Assembly (NCBI GenBank): GCA_946540075.1
Contig: CAMNHZ010000003.1
Coordinates: 1 to 33,321, forward strand
DNA length: 33,321 nucleotides
From: an uncultured Bacillota bacterium
GTDB taxonomy: Bacteria > Bacillota_I > Bacilli_A > RF39 > UBA660
Reading direction: 5' to 3'
The notes beneath the pieces are model-generated. The model was not told where the DNA came from and ran no database searches. It saw nothing but the letters and a program-made list of their open reading frames with translations. Shown one piece after another: positions 24,794 through 31,697 of this stretch; the first letter of the stretch is position 1, and each line of letters starts with the position of its first letter. Position numbers and translations under genes: made by a program.

Positions 24794-25169
24794 AAAGAAT
24801 ATAGCAAAAATGCTTAAAGGAACTGGATATGCAGTAGATGGAATTATTTATGCTAATCGTTATGAACAAAGTTTTTTACTCATAGGAATTACGTTATTTT
24901 TGATTCTAGTATTAGGAATTGTATTCAAAATTAGTTTATTAGAATGGGCAATAAGTGTATTCTTGCTTGGAATTATAAGTGCATGTGAATTAATTAATAC
25001 ATCAATGGAGGCAGTAATTGATTTAATTTGTCCAAAGATTCATCCTCTTGCCAAAATAGGTAAAGACACTGCAAGTTCAGCTGTGTTTATAATATCGACA
25101 GCTGCATTTGTTACTTGGTTAGTAATTTTTGTTCCTAAAATAATTAAGATGTTGGAGGTATTACGATGA
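24777..25169 (+). CDS. dgkA: Diacylglycerol/undecaprenol kinase, first copy
   Basis: A 130-residue membrane kinase of the DgkA family, which phosphorylates undecaprenol (in Gram-positive bacteria) or diacylglycerol. Three membrane helices are visible. The active-site set is kept: Glu and Asn in ACELINTSMEAVIDL, then HPLAKIGKD with the Lys-Asp pair. Compared with copy 2 it has longer N- and C-terminal parts and a more divergent first helix. It begins within the end of ybeY. The SD AAAGGAT lies 11-12 bases upstream, a wide spacing, so coupling to ybeY is likely. Confidence 0.9.
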   Translation: MVSHVKKNIAKMLKGTGYAVDGIIYANRYEQSFLLIGITLFLILVLGIVFKISLLEWAISVFLLGIISACELINTSMEAVIDLICPKIHPLAKIGKDTASSAVFIISTAAFVTWLVIFVPKIIKMLEVLR

Positions 25170-25564
25170 CCGAACAAGAAAGAAAAAAATTAAAACAACA
25201 CGGTATAGGAAGATTTTTTAGAAGTTTTAAGTTTTCAATGCAAGGATTACAATATGCATTTAAGTATGAACAAAATATTGTTATACATTTAATTATTACA
25301 GTACTTGTAATATGTTTAGGATTATATGTTAATTTGAATTTTAATGAATGGATTTTTGTAATCTTATTGATTGGACTTGTAGTAGCTACAGAACTAATTA
25401 ATACTTCTATAGAAGCAGTAGTAGATCTTGCTTGTACGGAGATTCATCCTCTTGCAAAAGTTGCTAAAGATACAGCTGCAGCATCAGTATTGATATTTGC
25501 TTTAACATCAGTAGTAGCAGGTGGTCTAATATTTGTCCCAAAAATCATTGAAATATTATTCTAA
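25166..25564 (+). CDS. dgkA: Diacylglycerol/undecaprenol kinase, second copy
   Basis: A 132-residue DgkA-family kinase directly after copy 1, with four-base overlap (ATGA) and GGAGG upstream. Active-site residues kept: Glu and Asn in ATELINTSIEAVVDL, then HPLAKVAKD. The N-terminal GIGRFFRSFKFSMQGLQYAFKYEQN matches the usual Gram-positive DgkA start, so this is the more standard copy. Tandem paired copies are unusual; they could act as a heterotrimer or have different lipid substrates. Confidence 0.92.
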   Translation: MTEQERKKLKQHGIGRFFRSFKFSMQGLQYAFKYEQNIVIHLIITVLVICLGLYVNLNFNEWIFVILLIGLVVATELINTSIEAVVDLACTEIHPLAKVAKDTAAASVLIFALTSVVAGGLIFVPKIIEILF

Positions 25565-25568
25565 AGAT

Positions 25569-25597
25569 TTGCAAAAATTAGAAAAGTTTGTTATAAT
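25569..25597 (+). promoter_or_regulatory. Promoter of tRNA-Arg
   Basis: TTGCAA (25569-25574), 17-base spacer, TATAAT (25592-25597). It lies 33 bases upstream of the mature tRNA. Confidence 0.75.
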
Positions 25598-25629
25598 TAT
25601 AACGTTGTTTAAAAAACAATGTTTTATTT

Positions 25630-25706
25630 GCGCTTGTAGCTCAGCTGGATAGAGTGTTTGGCTACGAACCAAAAGGTCAGGGGTTCGAATCCCTTCAGGC
25701 GCGCCA
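25630..25706 (+). tRNA. tRNA-Arg (anticodon ACG)
   Basis: A full cloverleaf. The acceptor GCGCTTG pairs with CAGGCGC (one G-U pair), the D-arm contains AGCTCAGCTGGATAGAG, and the anticodon stem TTTGG/CCAAA has loop CTACGAA, anticodon 25664-25666 ACG. The T-arm has TTCGAAT and CCA is encoded. ACG is read as ICG after A34 editing by TadA, covering CGU/CGC/CGA. Confidence 0.97.
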
Positions 25707-25717
25707 TTATGTAAATC

Positions 25718-25745
25718 AAGACATATTTATTATGTCTTTTTTTTA
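25718..25745 (+). terminator. Terminator of tRNA-Arg
   Basis: An 8-bp stem AAGACATA/TATGTCTT (25718-25725 with 25731-25738), 5-base loop and a long T run. Confidence 0.85.
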
Positions 25746-25799
25746 TAACTAATACAAATTTTATTTGTTTAATGATATAATTATATTTAGGTGAATAGT

Positions 25800-26792
25800 A
25801 TGGAGTATATTTTGAATGAAAAAAATGACAAGAAAATAACTCTTAAAAAATTTCAGAATGAATTACTCTCAATGATGAAGGATATAGATAAGATTTGCGT
25901 TAAAAATAATATCAAATATATTCTTTATGGTAGTTCAGTATTAGGTGCTGTTTGTTATAAAGGTTTTAGATCTTGTGATGATAATATAAGTATTGCAATG
26001 ACAAGAGATAATTATTATAAATTAATAAAAGCATTAGAACATAATTCTGATTATACTGCTCAATCTTATGAGTTGGATAAGAGATATCTTGTTACTGGAC
26101 CTGCAATGAAAATAAGAAAATTAAATACTTATGTAGAAGAAAAAAATATATTTTTAAATAATAAATGTAGTGATTGTGATGGTATTTATATTAATGTATT
26201 TATAATTAGTAATATATCTAGAAGTAAATTGATTGATTTTATTGTTAGATATTTAAATGCTTTTATTGCGTTAGTTATTATAACGTTTGAATTCGTTGAA
26301 ATTAATCCAACATTGTTGAAAAGATTATATAAATGGAATTCTAAAATGTATGATAAATTAAATAAGAAGAGTAATTATATAGGTGAAGATATTACAAATT
26401 TTAAAAGTATATTAAAGTTAAATTCTTATAAGTATGATGACATATTTCCATCTGTAAAGAAAAAATTTTGTAATACAAAGTTTCCAATTCCACATAATAG
26501 TGAAAAATATTTGTTGAAATATTTCGGGTATAATTATATGGATAATTTAACAGAAAATAAAAAGGATTTTATACATATAAAAAATGTAGATCTAAATATA
26601 ACTACTGAGCAACAAATAAAGTATATAGAAGTAAAAAAACGAAAAAAATTATTAAAACAAATCATATTATTTGGATTATGTTTGATTATTTTTTCAACAA
26701 TTTTACTTGCAGAATTCAGTTTTTTATTAGCTGGAATAGGCATAATGATTTTAGGCGTTGCGCTAATGATTCTGTTTAATACAAAAAATTAG
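25800..26792 (+). CDS. LicD-like phosphotransferase with an altered metal motif
   Basis: A 330-residue protein of the LicD/nucleotidyltransferase-like group, whose members transfer phosphocholine or similar groups onto teichoic acids or glycans. The LicD core GSSVLGAVCYKGFRSCDDN (44-62) is recognisable, but the motif reads D60-D61-N-I-S64 where typical members have D-D-D-I-D. The second catalytic Asp of the D-x-D pair is thus lost, so activity is doubtful or changed. Two C-terminal membrane segments (about 280-327) fix it in the membrane. The GTG at 25791 overlaps the SD (AGGTGA), so ATG 25800 is the start. It has a TATAAT at 25776-25781 and ends at a terminator; no teichoic acid genes are near. 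Confidence 0.7.
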   Translation: MEYILNEKNDKKITLKKFQNELLSMMKDIDKICVKNNIKYILYGSSVLGAVCYKGFRSCDDNISIAMTRDNYYKLIKALEHNSDYTAQSYELDKRYLVTGPAMKIRKLNTYVEEKNIFLNNKCSDCDGIYINVFIISNISRSKLIDFIVRYLNAFIALVIITFEFVEINPTLLKRLYKWNSKMYDKLNKKSNYIGEDITNFKSILKLNSYKYDDIFPSVKKKFCNTKFPIPHNSEKYLLKYFGYNYMDNLTENKKDFIHIKNVDLNITTEQQIKYIEVKKRKKLLKQIILFGLCLIIFSTILLAEFSFLLAGIGIMILGVALMILFNTKN

Positions 26793-26813
26793 GATTTATA
26801 CCTAATTTTTTAA
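26783..26813 (+). terminator. Terminator of the LicD-like gene
   Basis: An 11-bp stem AAAAAATTAGG/CCTAATTTTTT (26783-26793 with 26801-26811), 7-base loop. It overlaps the stop codon. Confidence 0.85.
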
Positions 26814-26866
26814 ATATTATATATAAATGTGCTATAATATTTGTGATTTGAGATGAGGTTGTTTAT

Positions 26867-27700
26867 ATGGAAAGATATCGAGAAATTGAAAAATCGATTA
26901 TAAAAAAGTACCGTAAGACAGTATGGAGTAAATTTGTTAAGGCTGTAAAAGAATATAAACTTATTAATGAAAATGATAAAATTGCTGTTTGTATATCTGG
27001 TGGTAAAGATTCATTTATATTGGCAAAGTGTATGCAGGAATTACAAAGACATGGGATATTTAAATTTGGTTTAGAATTTATTTGTATGGATCCTGGTTAT
27101 ACAAAAGAAAATAGACAAGCAATAGAGGATAATGCTAAATTAATGGGTATAGATCTTCATATATTTAATACTGAAATATTTGATACTGTATATGGTATTA
27201 CAGAAGGAAGTCCTTGCTATTTGTGTGCAAGAATGCGAAGAGGTTATTTATATAAATATGCCCAAAAACTAGGATGTAATAAAATTGCACTAGGACATCA
27301 TTTTGATGATGTGATTGAGACAATCTTATTAAGTATGTTTTATGGAGGATCATTGAATACGATGATGCCAAAACTTCACAGTACCAATCATCCGGGAATG
27401 GAACTTATAAGACCATTATACTTAGTACGTGAAGAAGATATAATTTCTTGGTGTGATTATAATAACTTAAAATTTTTAAATTGTGCATGTAGATTTACAG
27501 AATTATGTAGTATTAATGATAATTCAACTGATTCGAAAAGATTAGAAATGAAGGAATTGATTAAAAAATATCGACAAATAAATCCTTATGTGGATAAAAA
27601 TATATTTAGAAGTGTTGAGAATGTAAACCTAGAAACTATAATTAGTTATAAAAAATCAGGAGAAATCCACAGTTTTTTAGACGAATATGAACAAAAATAA
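26867..27700 (+). CDS. ttcA: TtcA-like tRNA sulfur-transfer ATPase
   Basis: A 277-residue N-type ATP pyrophosphatase. The PP-loop SGGKDS lies at residues 44-49. PCYLCARMRRGYLY carries the C-x-x-C that in TtcA holds an iron-sulfur cluster, and GHHFDDVIETILL follows; a later Cys lies in CACRFTELC. TtcA inserts sulfur at C32 of tRNA. The family also contains uncharacterised Firmicutes members, so the exact target is inferred. TATAAT at 26833-26838 lies near, and GAGG before the ATG is the ribosome site. Between it and tRNA-Ala there is no clear terminator, but that tRNA has its own promoter. Confidence 0.85.
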   Translation: MERYREIEKSIIKKYRKTVWSKFVKAVKEYKLINENDKIAVCISGGKDSFILAKCMQELQRHGIFKFGLEFICMDPGYTKENRQAIEDNAKLMGIDLHIFNTEIFDTVYGITEGSPCYLCARMRRGYLYKYAQKLGCNKIALGHHFDDVIETILLSMFYGGSLNTMMPKLHSTNHPGMELIRPLYLVREEDIISWCDYNNLKFLNCACRFTELCSINDNSTDSKRLEMKELIKKYRQINPYVDKNIFRSVENVNLETIISYKKSGEIHSFLDEYEQK

Positions 27701-27719
27701 CATTTTTTTATAAAAAATA

Positions 27720-27748
27720 TTGCTTTTCCACATGTTTTGTGTTATTAT
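27720..27748 (+). promoter_or_regulatory. Promoter of tRNA-Ala
   Basis: TTGCTT (27720-27725), 17-base spacer, TATTAT (27743-27748), 26 bases before the tRNA. Confidence 0.65.
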
Positions 27749-27773
27749 GAATATGCGTTGTTTTAATGCATAT

Positions 27774-27850
27774 GGGGAATTAGCTCAGTTGGCTAGAGCA
27801 CCTGCCTTGCACGCAGGGGGTCAAGGGTTCGAGTCCCTTATTCTCCACCA
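27774..27850 (+). tRNA. tRNA-Ala (anticodon TGC)
   Basis: A full cloverleaf: acceptor GGGGAAT/ATTCTCC (one G-U pair), D-arm AGCTCAGTTGGCTAGAGC, anticodon stem CCTGC/GCAGG with anticodon TGC at 27808-27810, T-loop TTCGAGT, and encoded CCA. It is a single isolated gene. Confidence 0.97.
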
Positions 27851-27861
27851 TATTGTTATTT

Positions 27862-27888
27862 AACCTTTATAAAATAAAGGTTTTTTTT
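27862..27888 (+). terminator. Terminator of tRNA-Ala
   Basis: An 8-bp stem AACCTTTA/TAAAGGTT (27862-27869 with 27875-27882), TAAAA loop, then T8. Confidence 0.85.
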
Positions 27889-27906
27889 ATTTTTCTTTTT
27901 ATATTC

Positions 27907-27948
27907 TCTTAAAATTATCTTAAAAATCTTTAAGATACATGGTATAAT
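27907..27948 (+). promoter_or_regulatory. Promoter region of the FIST operon with an operator-like palindrome
   Basis: A perfect 8-bp inverted repeat ATCTTAAA-AATC-TTTAAGAT (27917-27936) covers the expected -35 region of a TATAAT at 27943-27948. A third copy of TCTTAAAA lies at 27907-27914. The -35 itself is poor, which suits an activated or repressed promoter. No cognate regulator is adjacent. Confidence 0.45.
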
Positions 27949-27968
27949 TATAATAAGGAGGGGTTTAG

Positions 27969-29123
27969 ATGTTAAAAACTGGTGTAGGATATAGTAAACT
28001 TACAGACGCAATGGAGGCAGGTACTGAGGCAGCAACAAAGGCAATGGCAATTGTAAAAACTCCTAAAGTAGCTATGTTATTCACCTCTGAAAAATATCAA
28101 CAAGAAGAGGTAGTAGTAGGAGTAAAAGATGTTGTTGGGGATATTCCAATAATAGGATGTACATCATCAGATGGTATAATTGTTCCAGAAGGTATTATTA
28201 CTGCAGATATGCCATTTGTCGGAATAATGATTATTGAAGAACCTAATATGATTGTTTCAACTGCAGGGTCCAACATGAAGAAAAATGCACGTGAAACAGG
28301 TCAAATTGTAGCAGTTGAAGCTATAAAGGAATCAAAATTAAAGAAGGTACCATCATACTTTTATGTAACATCAACACCTGGTGACGAAGAAGAATATATT
28401 AAGGGAATTCAAGATGTAATAGGAAATGTTCCATGTTTTGGTGGAAGTGCATCTGCAAATAAAAAACATAAAGTTTTTTCTGATGTTAATGTATATAAAA
28501 ACGGTGTGGCAGTAGCTTTCTTCTATACAAATAAGAAAATTGTTAATAAATTTGACGGAAACTATACTGAAACTAATGATGTTGGTATTATTACTAAAGT
28601 AGATAAAAAAAGAGTTTTAAAAACAATAGATGGTAAGCCAGCAATAGAAAAGTATATGGAATGGACTGGTAAAGAATTAGATTCTCTAAAAGGAAATAAT
28701 ATTTTATCACAAACAGTTTTATCTCCAATAGGAATTAAGGATCCACTAGGAGATTTGATCTTGGTTCGTCAATCGCTATTTGGTAATGGTGATTCGTCTA
28801 TTAATATGAGTAATAATTTAGCTGTTAATACAGCAGCAATCAGATTGGAAACTACAGTTGATGGATTAATAGAATCGACTGAAAAATTATTAAGTGAGGT
28901 TAGAAAAAGTATAAAAGTGCCTTCAGGATATTTTATGATTCATAGTGTTGGAAGAAAGATAGGTATAGATGATAGACTTGAAGAAGTTTACAAAAGAATC
29001 CTAAAAGAAGCAAATGGTAAACCATTTATAGTAGGTTTTACTTCATGTGAATATGGTTCTAAAAATCATAGTGGAAATGCTTGTGGAAGTTTAATGTTGT
29101 CTTTTACAGGGTTTAGTGAATAA
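27969..29123 (+). CDS. FIST-domain sensory protein
   Basis: A 384-residue soluble protein with FIST N (about 30-220) and FIST C (about 225-370) domains. Typical features: PKVAMLFTSEKYQQEEVVVGV, IPIIGCTSSDGII, GGSASANKKHKVF, VAVAFFYTNK, and FIVGFTSCEYGS at the end. FIST domains are thought to sense small molecules such as amino acids and usually come with signalling domains or in a pathway operon. Here the protein has no output domain. The gene starts behind AAGGAGGGG and is followed 12 bases later by the aldehyde-dehydrogenase-like gene, so they share a transcript. The ligand is unknown. Confidence 0.88.
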   Translation: MLKTGVGYSKLTDAMEAGTEAATKAMAIVKTPKVAMLFTSEKYQQEEVVVGVKDVVGDIPIIGCTSSDGIIVPEGIITADMPFVGIMIIEEPNMIVSTAGSNMKKNARETGQIVAVEAIKESKLKKVPSYFYVTSTPGDEEEYIKGIQDVIGNVPCFGGSASANKKHKVFSDVNVYKNGVAVAFFYTNKKIVNKFDGNYTETNDVGIITKVDKKRVLKTIDGKPAIEKYMEWTGKELDSLKGNNILSQTVLSPIGIKDPLGDLILVRQSLFGNGDSSINMSNNLAVNTAAIRLETTVDGLIESTEKLLSEVRKSIKVPSGYFMIHSVGRKIGIDDRLEEVYKRILKEANGKPFIVGFTSCEYGSKNHSGNACGSLMLSFTGFSE

Positions 29124-29135
29124 AAGGGTGAGAAT

Positions 29136-30521
29136 ATGAAGAATTTAATTGGTAAAAATTGGGTTGATAGTAATTCCGATAATGTAATTGAAGTAAGAAA
29201 TCCAGCAACTAATGAATTGATAGATGTTGTATATGGCGCAAGTGAAAAGGATGTAACACTTGCTGTCTCAGAAGCAAAAAAAGCATATAATTATTGGGCA
29301 AATATTTCTGTATTTGAAAGAGGAGAAATAATGAGAAAATTTTCTGTTTTACTAAAGGAAAATATTTCTTCATTAGCACAATTATTATCAAGAGAAACCG
29401 GTAAACCAATTAATGAGGCTTATTCTGAAATAAATAGAACTAATTTTATTATAAATGAATATATTGAGGAGTCTAGACATTTATTAGAAAATGTAAAAGA
29501 AAATAATGATATATATAATAATACAAAAGAAATTCATTTTGAACAACGAACTCCAATTGGTGTAGTTGCATGTATTATGCCATTTAATTTGCCTAGTTAT
29601 GTGTTTAGTAAAAAGGTAATTCCAGCTATTATAATGGGAAATGTTGTAGTTTTAAAACCATCATCAAACGCACCTTTAACTCTAACTAAATATGTTGAGC
29701 TTATGATAGAATCAGGTATTCCATATGGGGTTATTCAAGTGTTAAATGGAACAGGTGATACTGTTGGAGTGGAAATTACAAAAAATCAAGGTATTGATCT
29801 AATAAGTCTAACAGGAAAAAGGGAAACAGGAGTATTGCTAAAAGAACAAGTAAAATCTAATTCGACAATTTTATCGTTAAATCTTAGCAGTAATGATTGT
29901 TTTATAGTATGTGAAGATGCAGATATAACTTCTGCAGTAGAAGAAACTTTAAAATGTAGACTTTATAATACTGGACAAGTTTGTTATGGTGGAAAGAGAT
30001 TTCTGATTCATAATAGTTTAAAAGATAAATTTGTTTCTAGTCTATCTTCAAAAATGAGAACATTAAAAATAGGTAATCCAATAGATCCTAAAGTAAATAT
30101 AGGGTGCTTAATAAATGAAAAAGCCGCAATCAATGTTCAAAATCAAGTAAACAAAACTATTCAAGAGGGAGCCAAAATAGTTGTTGGTGGACGTCGTCGT
30201 GGTGCTTATTTTGAACCTACCATTCTATCAAATATAACAAGTGATATGTCAATTGCTAAAGATATGGAAATATGTGGACCTGTTATTCCAATAATAGGTT
30301 ATGATGATATTGAAGAAGCAATTAAAATTGCTAATCAATCAGAAAAGACATTAAGTGGTAGTATAATTACAAAAAATATAGATACAGCCATTAAGATTTC
30401 AAAAAAACTTAATGCAGAAAAGATAGTTATAAATGGATCGTTACTATTTGAGACAGATGCAAAAATTACTGATTTAACTGAAATGACTCATGTAAAAACA
30501 ATAGTTTTAAGGAATGTATAA
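29136..30521 (+). CDS. Aldehyde-dehydrogenase-like protein lacking the catalytic Glu
   Basis: A 461-residue ALDH-superfamily protein. Kept features: NPATNELIDVV at the start, the Asn oxyanion residue (N151 in PFNLPSY), Lys174 in VVLKPSS and the nucleophile Cys283 in NTGQVCYGGKR. Changed features: the L-E-L-G-G general-base motif reads L-N-L-S-S (Asn249, 34 residues before the Cys, the correct spacing). The usual S-F-T-G-S is SLTGK. The C-terminal P-F-G-G-x-K-x-S-G loop is missing; instead the protein runs from INGSLLFETDAK to LTEMTHVKTIVLRNV. It is shorter than common ALDHs. It may act as a dead enzyme, a binding protein or a thioesterase-like acyl carrier. It is in an operon with the FIST protein. 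Confidence 0.85.
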   Translation: MKNLIGKNWVDSNSDNVIEVRNPATNELIDVVYGASEKDVTLAVSEAKKAYNYWANISVFERGEIMRKFSVLLKENISSLAQLLSRETGKPINEAYSEINRTNFIINEYIEESRHLLENVKENNDIYNNTKEIHFEQRTPIGVVACIMPFNLPSYVFSKKVIPAIIMGNVVVLKPSSNAPLTLTKYVELMIESGIPYGVIQVLNGTGDTVGVEITKNQGIDLISLTGKRETGVLLKEQVKSNSTILSLNLSSNDCFIVCEDADITSAVEETLKCRLYNTGQVCYGGKRFLIHNSLKDKFVSSLSSKMRTLKIGNPIDPKVNIGCLINEKAAINVQNQVNKTIQEGAKIVVGGRRRGAYFEPTILSNITSDMSIAKDMEICGPVIPIIGYDDIEEAIKIANQSEKTLSGSIITKNIDTAIKISKKLNAEKIVINGSLLFETDAKITDLTEMTHVKTIVLRNV

Positions 30522-30522
30522 G

Positions 30523-30549
30523 AAAACTACTAATTAGTAGTTTTTTTTC
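30523..30549 (+). terminator. Terminator of the FIST-ALDH operon
   Basis: A 10-bp stem AAAACTACTA/TAGTAGTTTT (30523-30532 with 30535-30544); the loop pairs open in practice. T8 follows. Confidence 0.85.
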
Positions 30550-30591
30550 TAAAATAAATTTAGAATAATAGAATTATAGTAGGTGATTCTT

Positions 30592-30816
30592 ATGTTATTT
30601 AGAATCTTTATGTTTTTAGTAGGTTTTGGTTTATCTATTATAGGATTTGTTTACATTATAAGTTATCTAAATTTACTTGATGTAGGGTATAATTTTTTAT
30701 ATTATGTTAATTTTATAATTAGACGTATAGAGTGTTTATATGCACCTATTGGAATATTAATAATATTCTTATCTTTGTATATGCCGAAGGGAGATAATAA
30801 TGAACTACATATATGA
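30592..30816 (+). CDS. Small two-helix membrane protein
   Basis: A 74-residue protein I do not recognise. Two hydrophobic helices (about 2-27 and 50-65) are separated by a polar stretch with Arg-Arg (IIRRIECLYAP). The frame opens at a GTG (30583), but AGGTGA at 30581-30586 serves the ATG at 30592. Its end overlaps the next gene by 17 bases, which suggests linked translation. Confidence 0.65.
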   Translation: MLFRIFMFLVGFGLSIIGFVYIISYLNLLDVGYNFLYYVNFIIRRIECLYAPIGILIIFLSLYMPKGDNNELHI

Positions 30817-31432
30817 TATATTTCTTAATTTTAATACGGAATTATATGACTTTTTTGATTGGAATTCAAACGATAATATGATTCATATCAAAAAAATCCC
30901 AATATATAGAGTTAGTACAAAAGTATTAAATGATATGAGACTAAGGCAAATAAAAATTGAAAAAAACAGATTGGAAGAAATAGAGAATAAAACAGAACTT
31001 TTTAGTAGATTAAAGAATACTTCACTAAAATATGCTGCCTTATTTACTGATACTGAAGATGTATTAGCTTTAACATTTGATAGGCAAGGTAATTCAGTTC
31101 AAAGAAGTAAACTATTAATTGATGAAGATATAGAAGTATTAGAGTGTAGTAGTCGTTATAAATTGGTAAATATAAGATATACATCAAAAAAAGCATTACA
31201 TATAAATGATTTAGAAACACGAAGACAAAGAAATGTTGATCAAATAATATTTAAAGAATTAAGTAAACTTTATAAAAGCAAAAACTATGAAACACTAGAA
31301 TATTTGTACTACGAATTATTTAATCAAAAAGAAAGAAATATCAATATAGTTTATAGTAAACTAAAGAAATGTATTAAGAAATATAATAAACAGATGACAA
31401 CTTTTTTAGATTTGATATCCCAAAACAATTGA
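30800..31432 (+). CDS. DUF3603-like soluble protein (tentative)
   Basis: A 210-residue soluble protein with AAGGGAGAT before its ATG, inside the end of the preceding gene. The N-terminus (MNYIYDIFLNFN, then FDWNSNDNMIHIKKIPIYRV) follows the pattern of DUF3603 proteins, which begin with a short YxxDxWxN block, then a Trp-rich E-W-x-x-x-D segment and a (I/V)P-L-x-V block. The middle (YAALFTDTEDVLALTFDRQGNSVQRSKLLIDEDIEVLE) has repeated strands like a small beta domain, and the C-terminal 80 residues are helical and charged. Function unknown. The family match is tentative. Its stop codon overlaps the -35 of the asnS promoter. Confidence 0.6.
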   Translation: MNYIYDIFLNFNTELYDFFDWNSNDNMIHIKKIPIYRVSTKVLNDMRLRQIKIEKNRLEEIENKTELFSRLKNTSLKYAALFTDTEDVLALTFDRQGNSVQRSKLLIDEDIEVLECSSRYKLVNIRYTSKKALHINDLETRRQRNVDQIIFKELSKLYKSKNYETLEYLYYELFNQKERNINIVYSKLKKCIKKYNKQMTTFLDLISQNN

Positions 31433-31457
31433 TTAATTAGTATTAATATGTTAAAAT
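31429..31457 (+). promoter_or_regulatory. Promoter of the asnS T-box transcript
   Basis: TTGATT (31429-31434), 17-base spacer, TAAAAT (31452-31457). The -35 covers the TGA stop of the preceding gene. Transcription would start about 31464, just before the T-box leader. Confidence 0.7.
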
Positions 31458-31469
31458 AATTAAAATAAA

Positions 31470-31679
31470 AACAAGGAAGTGGACGAGTAATATAAGAAAC
31501 AGTTAATAGAAAGCCAGAATGATGGAAGCTGGTAATATGTCTTATATGAATAACACCATGGAGTTGTAAGTCAGAAGTAGTAGTATGATTTACCGGTTAA
31601 AACCGTTATCTAAATTAAGTAAGTTATTTTAAGGGTGGTACCGTATGATTAACATGCCCCTTATAATAACTTTTTTTGT
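31470..31679 (+). promoter_or_regulatory. T-box riboswitch, asparagine-specific
   Basis: A leader that binds uncharged tRNA to permit transcription of the synthetase gene. The T-box core AGGGTGGTACCG is at 31632-31643. Stem I has an 8-bp upper helix (31490-31497 with 31540-31547) and a distal stem CCAG/CTGG (31514-31517 with 31529-31532). The specifier codon is AAC (31552-31554, in GAATAACACC), matching the Asn tRNA and the asnS gene that follows. The competing terminator is at 31621-31679. Uncharged tRNA-Asn would stabilise the antiterminator. Confidence 0.9.
31621..31679 (+). terminator. T-box-controlled terminator before asnS
   Basis: AAGTTATTTTAAGGG (31621-31635) pairs with CCCTTATAATAACTT (31658-31672) with one mismatch, then T7. 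The left arm includes part of the T-box, so it competes with the antiterminator. Confidence 0.88.
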
Positions 31680-31697
31680 TTATTGGGAGGAGAAAAT

